The position numbers were made by a program, and so were the translations under genes. A stretch of DNA of 64,000 nt from Elymus sibiricus (Eukaryota > Streptophyta > Magnoliopsida > Poales > Poaceae): positions 82,795,895 through 82,859,894 of the forward strand of contig CM077676.1 of assembly GCA_039707655.1 (NCBI GenBank), read 5' to 3'. The notes under the pieces are model-generated. The model did not search any database. It worked only from the letters and a program-made list of their open reading frames with translations, and was not told the DNA's origin. This document shows, in pieces, positions 1 to 10,719 of the stretch (positions are counted from its first letter, which is position 1; each line of letters begins with the position of its first letter).

Positions 1-1087
1 GACCCCCCAAGACGACTGCGGAAGGCGGCTGGCGCCGGGCCGGCTGGCGCGGCGGCGACCGCCAGCCGGCCGCACGGGAAGGAGGTGGTCGAGGCGAGAC
101 CGGCCGCAAAACGCCCGGCGGCAGAGCCGCTGCGCGCGAGGGCCGTCGTGAAGAAGAAGCGCCGGCTCGCCTCGTCCGTAGGGCCGAGGCGGGAGCCCCC
201 GACGGTCATCGGGTAAGTGCTCCTTGCCTTATTTGTGGGGCGCCAACTGTCGTCTTGTGGATTATCTTTTTTCTTCCTTATGCCTTCGCCGTGACGAATC
301 CGCCGTGCACAGGTCGGCTCTTGACTTGGCGGTGGCGGCGACGGAGGCCGCGGCGGGCGAGGTCACCTGGAGGAAGACCAGGAGCAGCGCCGTCGACCCT
401 CCGCCGAGTCGGTCCGGGGAGGAAGAACTCGAGGCCCGCCAGTCCGGCCAGGATCTTGAGGCGGCGACGCGTGCCGCCTGGCGGGACCGGGCTGAGGCCG
501 AGAAGGCGATGCGGGAGGCCTTGGCCCAGGCGTGGGAGAGGGCCTCCGCGACGCGGGCCAGGCCTACCGCGGATCCGGCCTGGCCGGAGATGGAGACGGG
601 CTCGGCGCCGGCGGTGACGGTCATTGAGCCGCAGCCGGCGGGAGCGGGCGATCCGGAGACGAGGGCGGAGCCGGCCGGCGGCGGGTCGGACGTTGACGAG
701 GAGATCGTCGTGGACACGCCGCCCTGAGCCAACCCGGTGGAGGGAGGCGAGGACGGCGGGGAGAGGCGCGAGGCGGACTCCGCGCCATCCGGCCAAGCGC
801 AGCCGACGCCGGCCGCGGGGGCCGCGGCAGGAGGCACCGGCACCCTGGTGGTCGTGCCGCCCCAAGCCGCCATGGACCCCGAGCGGCCGGGTGGAAGCGG
901 ATCCGGCGCCGGGACCGCACTTCAGCTTCCGTGGGCGAGCTCCAACGAGGCCGTGGTGGGGCCGCGAACCCGGGAGGACGATGCGGCGGATGCCTTGCGC
1001 TCGCAACTTCGCGGCCGGGACGAGCGCCTGCAGGCCTTCCTCCGGGAGGAGCTGGACCGGGCACGGCAGCTAGAGCAGGCGATCGCG

Positions 1088-1241
1088 GTGAGCTTTTTCT
1101 TCTATCTTGATTGCTGAATCAGTGGGGGCGCGCCAGCGCACCCACTGGGTGTAGCCCCCGAGGTTCGTCCGGGCTACGGAGCAGCCGTGTCGAATCTTAT
1201 GGCCGTCTTTTGCATTATCTTAATCTTCTGTCTGCGCGCAG
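1088..1241 (+). repeat. aORF intron with hairpin-containing repeat, copy 1
   Basis: This intron and the next share a block of about 85 bases that includes the words CACTGGGTGTAGCCCCCGAG and GAGCAGCCG. It contains an inverted repeat with arms 1121-1130 and 1137-1146 around the loop CGCCAG, with one mismatch. Confidence 0.6.
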
Positions 1242-1347
1242 CATCTGTACGACCTGCGGGCCAGCGCGTTCAACCGGCTGCGGGAACGGTACCGCGAGGC
1301 CAGAACCCGGCTCGCCGCCTCGGAGGAGGAGCTGCATCGGGTCCAAG

Positions 1348-1491
1348 GTATGCCTTCGTGCCTTCAGTGGGTGCGCGCCAGCGCACCCACTGGGTGTAGC
1401 CCCCGAGATTCGGGCCAGACTGCGGAGCAGCCGGGTCGAATCTTAGAGCCTTGACTTTTTCTTCTAATCCTTGCTTCCGGCATCTGACCAG
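1348..1491 (+). repeat. aORF intron with hairpin-containing repeat, copy 2
   Basis: Second copy of the shared intron block. The hairpin arms 1366-1375 (AGTGGGTGCG) and 1382-1391 (CGCACCCACT) are perfectly complementary around CGCCAG. The flanking exons differ, so the repeat belongs to the introns and not to an exon duplication. Confidence 0.6.
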
Positions 1492-2608
1492 GAATCTTGT
1501 CGCGCAGCCAATGCGGCCGAGGTGCCAGGCCTTCGAGACCGGCTTGCGGAAGCCGGCCAGCAGCGCGACCTCGCCGTCGGCGACCGCGACCGGCTCCAGG
1601 CCGAGGTGGACCGGATGGTGGCCGAGAAGGCCAGGGCGGAGGAGGCCCATCAGGTGGAGCCGGGCCGGTTGGCGGAGGAGCGCGGCAAGGCGGCCGAGGA
1701 GCTGCGGACGCTGGCAGGAAGATCGCCCAGCTCGAGAAGGATCTCGAGGCCCAGGCTCGCGCGTCGGAGATCCGGGACAGCGGGATGATGGGCGGGGCGC
1801 AGCACCTTGACGAGACCTTCACCCGTAAGTATCATTTGTTTCTTTGGGCCGGCTGGCGAAGCCGGCAAGTTGCCTTCTTTGACTGACTTGTTTCTTTCCT
1901 TTGCCAGGAGTCTTCCCGGAGACACAGGAGGCGGCTGATGCGGCCGTGTACGCCCACCGGGCCGAGCAGCGCGAGCTGGGGGCGGAGATCGACGCGTACG
2001 CCGCCTGGTCCTTCTCGGAGCTTGTTCTTGCCGGCGAGGCCCGTCTTCAGGCCGTGGAGGAGCAGATGCGCCGCCTGTTCGAGGCCGGCTTGGGCATGGC
2101 GAGCGGCCTCTGGCCAAGCGCGGTGGCGCCGAACAGCGTCACCCGGCTAGCGCCGTGGCTGGAGGCCGGCGTGGAGCGACTCGGTGCGTGGAGGGCCTCC
2201 GCGGCCCGGGCCGGCGCGGAGACGGCGCTGCGCTTCGTCGTGTCGTGGTATCCAGGCATGGACCTCGACCGTCTGGTGGCGCAGCGGGCCGGCGCGGAGG
2301 AGGACTTGGCGGAGTGAGCGCAGCGGATCGCCGGGCGGGCCAGCTACTTGGCAGCGTTCGCCCCGCACGACGAGTTCGTCGTCGAGCGGACGGAAGACGG
2401 CGAGGAGCTCCCTGCCGACACGCTCGGCCTTCTGCTCGACGACCCGGACGGCAGCTCGGCCGAGACGGGCGCCTATGCCGACGACGAGACTGACGCGGAC
2501 GACGACGCCACGGCGGAGAGGTCGGCGGAGAGCACTGGACCCAACCCGGCGGCTGCGTCCACCTTGGTTGGGCCGACGCCGGCCGGAGACGACGCGGGTG
2601 CCGCTTAG

Positions 2609-3394
2609 GGCCTTTGTTTTTTCTGTGCTCAAACTTTTGTTAGGTAGCAGGTCCACCCACTGGGGGTGTAGTTCAATGTAATGAACTCGTGGCCGAAGGC
2701 CCATGCTATATATAAATTTGGCATGTGATTTGGCGCCAACTATCGTGGTGATTTCACTTTCTGCTGTTCGGCCTTGGCCCTTTTCCTGTTTGTCGTTTCT
2801 CTGGGCTTCCTTCCCGCTAGCCGGACAGCCGGGTTGCGGACTGTGGCCAAGACGGGAACTCGGCTTTGAGAGCGAACGCACAGTACTTAGGCTTTTTCGG
2901 ACGTTGAGCGCGAGCGAAACACCCACTGGGCCGGCTGGCGGCAGGCGGCGAGGCCGCCTGGCACACAGCCGGTCGGGCGGCGAACAAGCGAGATAAAACG
3001 GGTTAAGCCGGGTTGGCCGTGCCGGGCTGTCTCCTTAGTCGTTCTTGCGTAACGATGCTTCCGGCCTTTGGCTCTTGCCGGCCGGACAACCGGGAGCCGG
3101 CTGTGGCTGGCGAAGAGTGGGCTTTGGCGGATCATACACTCCGAGACGGACTAAGGGAAAAAAGACGGGGCGTGGTCTAGCCGGCTAGCCCCCGAGCCCC
3201 CGAGCCGGCTACGCCGACTCGGTGGGGGAATTAGAAAAAACATGGTATGTAGACATAGAATAAAGCGGGAAAAAGGGAGCCCCCGAGCACCCGAGCCGGC
3301 TGCGCCGACTCGGCAGGAAACATAAGAATGGGGGAGCTGCCTGCTTTGATTAAGTCCAAAAGATGGTGATGCATACATACATGGGTTTAACTGT
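2609..3394. other. Non-coding interior of the pol-less Gypsy element
   Basis: No convincing coding sequence. It holds a PBS/LTR-junction-like word (GGCGCCAACTATCGTGGTG, from about 2732) and two related blocks near 3185-3230 and 3280-3315 built on AGCCCCCGAG and CCGACTCGG. The lost pol would have lain between here and gag. Confidence 0.5.
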
Positions 3395-5015
3395 AAAACG
3401 GACGGAGGAGCTCCGCGTTCCAAGGCCGGCTGAGCTCCTCGCCGGCTTCTGGACGCACATGGAGAGCTGGCGAGGCTTGCCGGGTCGCTTGTAGGTGCTG
3501 GTAAAGTTGCGGACGAACACGTCTTCGAAATCCAGCCAAGAGTTCACGCTGCCGGCACGGAGGCTGTTGAGCCACGTCCGGGCCGAACCGAGCAGCATGA
3601 GGGGAACGTAACGGACAGCCACACGCCGGTTGCCGCCGGCTATGCCGACAGCTGTGGTGTAGTCGGTTAGCCAGTCCTCCGGCTTGGTGGCGCCGGTGTA
3701 TTTTGGCGAGTCGCGGGGCAGCGAGAAGCCTTTGGGGAAGGGTTCTTCGTGAATGCGGGGGCCGAAGCACGCCGGGCCAACAGAGCTTTCCTCCTCCAGG
3801 GCCGTGGAGCGCGCCAGCCGGTCTATGCGGTGACGGGCGTCGCTTTCGTCGTAGGGCTCGCGGGGGCTGAGCCGGTCAGCCACGGGAACGCGGAGTCCGA
3901 TTCGGTCGGTCACGGGACCGCGGGGAGCAGGAGCTTCCGGGGCCGGCTCGGGCCGCCGAGCCGGCCGCACGGGAGGCTCCGGCTGCTGAACCCGGCCGCC
4001 GCCGGTCGTTTCGCCAGCGTTGCCGTCTCCAGCGGTGGTGGCGCGGTTGTGCCGGCTCCGGCCGGACCGGTGCCGGCCAGAGCGGCTTGCGCTAGTGGCG
4101 TGCGAAGACGTCTGCCGCGCATCCCGGAGAGCCCTCTCCGGGTCCCCGGTTCTTCTTGAGGCGGAGCCGGATGGCTGGCCCGGGTCGAAGCGCTGCTGCT
4201 GCTCGTTCGCCGCGGTGATGAGGTCGCGGATGCGCTGCTGCTGCTGCAGCAGCTCCTCGCCCTCCAGAAACTCGAGATCAGCAATCGCGGCCTGCGCCGC
4301 GCGCATGTTCTTGACGGGGGTGTCGTAGACGGGTCGGCCCGCGCCTAGCGCACGGCTGAGTGCGCCCCCGCGGATTCGCACCTCCGCGACCCGGCTGGGC
4401 TCGACGGCAGGCGGAGTGAGGCCATGCGCGCTGTCGAATTCTCGCTGGGCGGACTCCAGCCAGCGCCGGGTTGCCGCAAGCTCCGTGGCCTCGAGCAGCA
4501 GATGCTGGTGGCCCTCGTTGAGCTGGGCCGCCGTAGCAGCCGCATCGGCGTCAGGCGTGATGGGGGCTTGCAGACTCCGGATCGTGTCGTGGAGCGGGTC
4601 AATTCGGCGAGGCGGCGCCGTAGCCAAGGCGGCGGCCGCGACAGCCTTCTCCTTGGCGCGCGGGGAGCCGGAACTGGTGCTGATGGTGAGCACCTCCGCG
4701 TGAACGCAGAGAGCAGCGACGTCGTCGGGGACGGCGCGGCTAACGGGGACGGGCGAGTCGGCGCAGTTGCACACTTCGCTGGGAAACACGTCGGGGACGA
4801 GCGCGATGAAGACGCGCAGCGCGCCGAAGGGGACGATGAAGCAACCTGCGGGGCCAGCGACGTCCGCGCCTAGCGCAGCGCTGCAGCCGGCCGGTTTGGC
4901 CGTGCGGGGCGCACGGACCAAACCGTGCACGATGCGCTCGCCGGAGCTGGTGAAGGGCCTCGTCCGGAACTTGACTCCGGCCAACGCCGCGAGCAGCCCC
5001 ACGGTGGGCGCCAAC
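3395..5015 (-). pseudogene. Gypsy gag (retrotrans_gag) remnant
   Basis: An open minus-strand frame that enters from inside the LTR; no ATG lies early after the PBS, so the true start is unclear. The first two thirds are low-complexity Ala/Arg/Gln-rich, with a coiled segment (EGEELLQQQQRIRDLI). The C-terminal part (3410-3700) is a recognisable retrotransposon Gag core: PKYTGATKPEDWL, then LLGSARTWLNSL, then SWLDFEDVFVRNF. Gag would form the virus-like particle that packages element RNA. Past CVQKP (about 3440) the frame departs from the family pattern; the matching continuation lies in another frame, so gag is frameshifted, ends near 3350, and no pol follows. Confidence 0.75.
4997..5014 (-). 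other. Primer-binding site of the pol-less Gypsy element
   Basis: On the minus strand TTGGCGCCCACCGTGGGG starts one base after the LTR end. This TGGCGCC-type site is usual for Tat/Athila-like Gypsy elements and fixes the LTR edge at 5016. Confidence 0.6.
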
Positions 5016-5955
5016 TGTCGTGGTATTCTCGCTGGGGGTGCGTGATTCACGGCAGATGCCATGAGATGGCTTATGAGGTGGGGCTACGATAGGACACCGG
5101 TGGGTTCCGGAGGCGAGGTTGGCACGAGCGAGTGCGGGACACAAGACGTACCCAGGTTCGGGGCCCTCCGGAGAGGTAACACCCCTACTCCTGCCGTGTG
5201 AGCTGATAAGCACAGAGGTTACAGAGTCGCTCCTGGAGCTGTTTGGACGGAGGAGGGAGAAGGGGCTAAGCCACCGCTCTGCCTCTCCCGTGCGAGTGTT
5301 CGTGATCTGGAGAGAGCTAGCTAGGGTGAGAACTGATCTTAACGCATTAACTCGAACTCTCAGCCACTAAAACCCGACCCCTCTGCACGGAGGCCTCCCT
5401 GGGGGTCTTATAGGCCGACCCCCAGGGTTACAACGGTAACGTACCAGAGGCATGGGCCCCTGGTGTCATTGACCGGGATCCGGTGGCCTGGTCGCCAGAT
5501 GCCGGGATGCCGGGTCGCCGGATGCCGGGTCGCCAGGTGCGCCGCACCTGCCTGGCGCCGGCATCGTGACGGGTCTTGTCTCGTCAGTCTAGGTTCGAGG
5601 CACTGTGGCGCGTCTTGTCCATCGTCAGAGGGAGGTCGGCGCCGCCGTTTCTACAGGACCGCGCCTCACTGACACCGCCCGCCTCGGGCGGGGGCACAAG
5701 GAAAGCTGCAGCCTCACCTGCTCTGTCAGGGTAAAGGGAGGAGCGTTGTAGCACCGCTTGCTTCGTCGCTAAGGCTTCGCCGCCTCGCGGCCAGCCGGCA
5801 TGGGCCAGCCGGCCAGGCCGGGTCGCCACGCCGAGCCGGCTCGCGCTGGGGAGCCGGCGTGCTTGGCAAGCCGGCCAGAGGGACTTGTCTTGCTCTGATG
5901 ATTTTCCGAAAGGGATTCGGGCTCCGTTGCCTACCCAGGGGTCATCCCCCCGACA
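5016..5955 (-). repeat. 5' LTR of the pol-less Gypsy element (940 bp)
   Basis: On the minus strand it starts TGTCGGGGGGATGACCCC and ends ACCACGACA, giving TG...CA ends. It contains a TATA-like CTATAAGA near 5405-5412 (minus strand) and the words CCCAGGTTCGGGG and CTACTCCTGC, which recur in the other Gypsy LTR at 12,672. The two LTRs otherwise differ, so they belong to different families. The partner LTR is outside the window. Confidence 0.7.
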
Positions 5956-6110
5956 ACGTGTTTCACATATAGAACGAATATGTACTAGGAGTTGCTAAAT
6001 ACTTAGCTTTATTATGCACAGGATCTGCGCCTGGCTTTGTACAAAGGGTTACATGTCTTGCCGACAAAGCTTGTACAAAAGGGGTTGCCGGGAGGCCCGG
6101 CAACTGCGCC

Positions 6111-6341
6111 TTACGGGTAGAACTTGCGAAGATGCTCAATATTCCATGAGTTTTGCACTGGGGTGCCATCTTCGGTCTCCAGACGGACTGCGCCAGGTCT
6201 GGTGACTCGTGCTACCCGATAAGGGCCTTCCCACTTCGGCGTCAACTTGTTTGATCCCTTGGCGGACTGAACGCACCGAAGAACAAGGTCGCCTTCCTCA
6301 AGGCTTCGGGCACGCACTTTGCGGCTATGGTAGCGACGCAA
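6111..6341 (-). pseudogene. C-terminal end of the Gypsy integrase polyprotein
   Basis: The last polyprotein block, with LEEGDLVLR, KWEGPYRVARV and the terminal WNIEHLRKFYP before the stop. It is the conserved tail after the Gypsy integrase core. It lies in a different frame from 6440-8296, with a frameshift near 6390, and a TAA at 6440-6442 stands where a Tyr codon would fit the family. Confidence 0.75.
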
Positions 6342-6439
6342 GGCTTGCTGGTAGCGTGCAGCTCACACAGCCGCCCGAAGACGATCTTCCTCAAGGACAA
6401 TGCGTCGTCTTGCCGCAACTGCTCTTGCTCAACTTCATC

Positions 6440-8350
6440 TTAAGCGAGCACTCGAGGCGACCCGTATATGAGTTCCGTGGGGAGTACCGCTTCTGCACCA
6501 TAGATTAGGGATAAGGGTGTTTGGCCGGTAGCTCGATTTGGTGTCGTTTTGAGTGACCAAAGAACCGCCGGCAACTCATCAATCCAGTGCCTTCCACACT
6601 TGCGTAGCTTGTCAAAGGTTCTCGTCTTGAGGCCACGTAGCACTTCCGCATTCATCCTTTCCGCCTGGCCGTTGCTTCTCGGGTGAGCAACGGACGCAAA
6701 ACAGATCTTGCTGCCAAGGTCTTGGATATACTGCATGAAGGTGCGGCTCGTGAATTGTGTGCCGTTGTCGGTGATGATTCTGTTAGGAACCCCGAAACGG
6801 CAAACTAATCCTTTGAAGAACTTGACGGCTGATTGCGCTGTCACCTTCCTCACTGGCTCCACTTCAGGCCACTTTGTGAACTTGTCAATTGCGACATACA
6901 AGAACTCAAAGCCCCCGGCAACACAGGGGAAGGGGCCCAAGATATCGAGCCCCCAGACCGAAAAGGGCCAGGAGAGAGGGATTGTTTGGAGAGCTTGAGC
7001 TGGCTGATGTATGTTCTTTGAATGGAACCGGCATGCTTCACACTTGGTTACTAGCTCAGTCGCATCCTGGAGTGCAGTGGGCCAATAGAAGCCTTGCCGG
7101 AATGCTTTGCCGGCAAGTGCCCTTGATCCTATGTGAGAGCCACATATGCCTCCGTGTATCTCCGCCAACAGCTTTAGTCCATCTTCCCGGCAAATACACT
7201 TCAATTTCACGCCGTTTGGCCATTTTCTGTACAGGATGTTATCCACAAACTGATACATACTTGACTGACGGGCTACTTTCTCCGCTTCTTCTTGCTCATC
7301 GGGAAATTCTCCTGTTTGAAGGAATCGAACTATTTGATGTGCCCACGCCGGAGCCTGCGGCTCGACGACAAGTACTAAAGGCATCTCTTCGGCTGTGGGA
7401 GCGCTCACTTCTGCGGCAAGAACCTGGGGTTCTGCGCTAAGCGGCTGCTCACCGGCAACCATGTCGTTGTTCCCGGCAGCATCCTCGTCGGCGGCTTCCG
7501 GGAGCTCTACCGGAAAATACTTGCCGGTATTCAACTTTCTTCTCTTACTGGCCTGCATTGATGGGGTGACTGTCGGTTGATTCAAATGGAGCACAAAAGT
7601 TCCCGGTTCCACGGGAAGCTTTTGAGCGGCACATTTTGACAGGCTGTCAGCGATGCTGTTTTCCGCACGAGGAATGTGTTCTGTTTGTAACCCGTCAAAG
7701 TGTTCTTCCAATTTCCTCACATCTTCCACGTATGCTTCCATCAACGGGCTCTGGTAATCTTTGTTGACTTGCTTCACAACAAGCTGCGAGTCATCGCGGA
7801 CGATCAATTTTTTGATACCAAGGTCCATTGCGATCTTAAGACCGGCAAGGAGTCCTTCGTACTCAGCAGTGTTGTTTGTAGCTTGCTCCCTGGGGAAGTG
7901 CATTTGAACCACATACTTGATGTGCTCTCCGGTGGGTGTGACAAGCAGCACTCCGGCACGGGCGCCTTGCAGCGAGAAGGCACCATCAAAGTACATGACC
8001 CATTCCTTTGCCGTTTCCTTGCTGGGGAGAGCTATTTCTTGAATTTCTTCGTCTTGCGTTGGTGTCCATTCTACAACGAATTCCGCCAAAGCTCTGCTCT
8101 GAATAGTTGAAGTCCTTTCAAACTTGAGTGCAAAGCTTAACAATTCCAACGCCCACTCCACTATCCTGCCAGTTGCCTCTGGATTCCTCGAGATGCGTTG
8201 CAATGGAAAGCGGGTGACGACGATGATTTCGTGCGCTTGGAAGTAGTGACGCAGCTTTCTTGAGGCCATAAGAAGACCGAAAAGCAACTTCTGCACCCCA
8301 GAGTATCTCGATCTAGCCCCCTGCAGAAGGGAACTGATGAAATATACTGG
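6440..8350 (-). pseudogene. Gypsy RNase H and integrase
   Basis: RNase H (about 7600-8050) has YFDGAF, NNTAEYEGLLAGL and the DDSQLV block with the usual acidic residues, and degrades RNA in the RNA/DNA hybrid. Integrase (about 6500-7150) has the zinc-binding Cys pair CEAC and a DDE core: the first Asp in WGLDILGPF, the second in IITDNGTQF and the Glu in NGQAERMNAEV. These residues insert element cDNA into the genome. The frame is open for over 600 codons and continues in frame from the RT segment apart from the TGA at 8351-8353. The long open run suggests a fairly recent loss of function. Confidence 0.85.
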
Positions 8351-9577
8351 TCACTGCACCACTTTCTTCTTCGACACTGTTTGTTGATTATCTCCATTTG
8401 TCTGCGCTGTTCCCGACTTGTCGGCACCATGATTTGCCGGAGAAGATTCTGGTTTGTCGTTGGATAGGTTTGTTGCAGTTACTTCCTTGTCATCGGGTTC
8501 CCTCTGCGCCACTAATGCAGCACTAGCCACTTGATTCGTTGCCGCTACGTATAGCAGCAACGGCTCTTGTGGTCTTGGCGCAACTAGTGTTGGCGCGGAG
8601 GAGAGGTATCTTTTCAAGTCCTGCAGCGCGGCCTCCGCTTCCGGAGTCCATTTCATCGGACCTACCTTTTTCAAAATCTTGAAAAACGGCAGGGCGCACT
8701 CAGCGGATCTTGAAATGAACCTACTCAAGGCAGCAACACAACCGGCAAGACGCCGCACATCTTTGACGCTTTTTGGTGCTCGAATCTGCTCAATCGCTTT
8801 GATCTTGTCGGGATTTGCTTCAATTCCTCGTTGAGATACAAAGAACCCGAGAAGCTTGCCGGATGGAACGCCAAACACGCACTTCTCGGGGTTGAGCTTC
8901 AAGTTGATTTTGCGCAAGTTAGCAAATGTTTCTTCCAAATCTTGAATGAGGGTAGACTTGTCCTTGGTCTTGACCACAATGTCATCCATGTATGCTTCCA
9001 CATTCCTGTGCAGCTGGGGCTCAAAACCAATCTGGACTGCTCTTGCAAATGTTGAACCGGCACTCTTTAACCCAAACGGCATACGCACAAAGCAGTACGT
9101 GCCACAGGGAGTAATGAATGCGGTTTTCTCCTCATCCTCCTTGGCCATGAATATCTGATGGTATCCAGAGTAGGCATCGAGGAAGGAGAGCAAATCATAG
9201 CCGGAAGTAGAGTCTACAATTTGATCAATGCGCGGCAAAGGGAAAGGATCCTTCGGACATGCTTTGTTAATATCAGTGTAGTCGATACAAAGCCTCCACT
9301 TTCCGTTTGCTTTGTGCACCACCACTGGGTTTGCCAGTCAAGTGGGATGTAGCACTCCTCTGACCAGGCCTGCTGCTTCAAGCTTCTTGATCTCTTCGGC
9401 AATAAACTGTTGCCGTTCCAACGCTTGCTTCCGGACTTTTTGCTTGACAGGCCGGGCGTGGGGACAGACAGCAAGGTGGTGCTCAATTACCTCCCTGGGA
9501 ACGTCGGGGATGTCAGATGGTCGCCATGCAAACACATCGACATTCGCCCGCAGGAAGGCAACGAGCGCGCTTTCCTA
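8351..9577 (-). pseudogene. Gypsy reverse transcriptase
   Basis: Reverse transcriptase with the finger/palm blocks WRLCIDYTDINKACPKD, FLDAYSGYHQI, FVRMPFGLKSAGSTFARA and the catalytic AYMDDIVVK. It copies element RNA into cDNA. In the same frame an upstream block (FAWRPSDIPDVPREVIEHH) leads in from protease. The frame is cut by TAG at 9575-9577, TGA at 9338-9340 (a Trp position, followed by LANPVVVHKA) and TGA at 8351-8353 (an Arg position, followed by PVYFISSLLQGAR). All three fit single transitions. Confidence 0.85.
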
Positions 9578-10719
9578 TTTGCTGTCAAGGGTGGCACTGA
9601 TGGTGAAGGTACCGTCAGTGCCGTCCTCCCTCGCCGGTACCTTCTTGGTTGCCGGTGCAGCGGCTTTGGATTTCTTACCGGCAGAGCACTCCGGCGAGTC
9701 TTCAACAGGCGCGCAGCACTCCGAAGAGGTGCGCTTCCCGGAATCCTTGCTAGAGATCTTCCGGACTTCTTCTTTTCCTTTTTCTTGGCGGGAGTTGGTG
9801 CCTCGGCGGTCTCTGCTGCAACCGCATCTCTGTACATCTTGTCGACGCAAATGACTGCATCTTTCTTGTCGGAGTTGATGGAAATGACACCCATCGGCCC
9901 TGGCATCTTCAACGTGTTGTAAGCATAATGAGATGCTGCCATAAATTTTGCCAAGGCTGGGCGGCCAAGAATTCCATTGTACGGCAAGGGGATCTTGACG
10001 ATGTCAAAGACAATCTTTTTCGTCCTGTAGTTCAGTTCTCCGCCAAACGTTACCGGCAATGTGATCTTTCCCTTGGGCTGGATTCTTCCCGGGTTTACTC
10101 CTTGAAACGTGCCCGTTTTCTCGAATTCCTCATCGGGGATCTGCAGCCTCTTGATAACTTCTGGAGAGATCAGGTTCAGACCGGCCCCACCGTCAACTAA
10201 CATCTTTGTTACCTGGAGGTTGCGAATTGTTGGTGAAACCAACAACGGCAAACACCCGACCGCAGTTATGCGATCGGGGTGATCCTCAGCATCAAAAATG
10301 ATAGGCGTGTGTGACCATTTGAGTGGCTTCTGAGAGCCCATCGCCGATTCCGCCGCATGAACCTCACGCGCCCACTGCTTAAGTCGGCGGTGAGAGGAGT
10401 GTAAGGATGCCCCTCCGTCAATGCACATGGCGTCGGTTACCTTCTGGAATTCTTGTTCGCTGGTCTCATCATCGTCCTCTTCGTCACTTCCATCATCCTC
10501 TTCTTTATTGTCTCGGCCTCTGGAAGGCTTCTCTTTCTGCTGCTTAGCCTTGCCGCGGCGGCCCCCTCGACCACCACGGCCCTTTTTTCCGGATCCACCA
10601 GTACCATCTTGACCCTTTTCCTTGTCGTGCTTTTCATATTCAGCTTTCTGCTTCTCAACAAGGTGCTCGACTTGCCGGCATTCTTGGAGATCGTGGCCTT
10701 TGGTACGGTGAATCTTGCA
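9578..10719 (-). pseudogene. Gypsy gag zinc-knuckle region and aspartic protease
   Basis: After gag the frame has a Cys/His block (CKIHRTKGHDLQEC), a basic/acidic linker rich in Gly, Arg and Lys, and a retroviral-type aspartic protease centred on MLVDGGAGLNLISPEV and ILGRPALAKF. The active-site triplet reads DGG where most relatives have DSG or DTG. The protease would cut the polyprotein. A frameshift near 9770 separates it from the RT frame; the SSKDSGKRTSSECCAPVEDS continuation is in the RT frame. Confidence 0.75.

Larger units (their letters stand above)
1..2608 (+). pseudogene. Antisense extra ORF (aORF) of the Tat-type Gypsy element, broken, multi-exon
   Basis: GC-rich coding sequence opposite to gag. 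Likely exons are 1-212, 313-1087, 1242-1347, 1492-1824 and 1908-2608, each bounded by GT/AG (for example GTAAGT at 213 and 1825). The product is Ala/Glu/Arg-rich. The third and fourth exons encode a long coiled coil (heptad-like LRDRLAEAGQQRDLAVGD region), and the last exon has a conserved-looking block around SWYPGMDLDRLV followed by an acidic tail. It is broken by in-frame TGA codons at 725-727 and 2315-2317 and by a frameshift near 1715-1725; exons three and four also do not join cleanly in phase. Function is unknown. Extra ORFs of this kind are known in Tat-lineage elements, but their role is not established. The gene start lies left of the window. Confidence 0.6.
1..5955 (-). mobile_element. 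Ty3/Gypsy (Tat/Retand-like) element, pol-less, left end outside window
   Basis: Read on the minus strand this element has a 5' LTR (5016-5955), a PBS, a gag remnant (3395-5015) and then, with no protease, RT or integrase between, a multi-exon ORF on the opposite strand (1-2608). An extra antisense ORF between pol and the 3' LTR is known in Tat-lineage Gypsy elements, which is why I place it there. The absence of pol makes it a non-autonomous or internally deleted copy. The 3' LTR should lie left of the window. The bases right of the LTR (5956-5960, ACGTG) would be one copy of the 5-bp TSD. The LTR abuts the 3' untranslated part of the next Gypsy element, so this element probably inserted into it. 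Confidence 0.75.

Noticed and set aside
5016..5955. This LTR as the 3' LTR of the gag-pol Gypsy element
   Set aside because: Its sequence and ends differ from that element's 5' LTR at 12,672-13,515, and its own PBS leads into the left gag.
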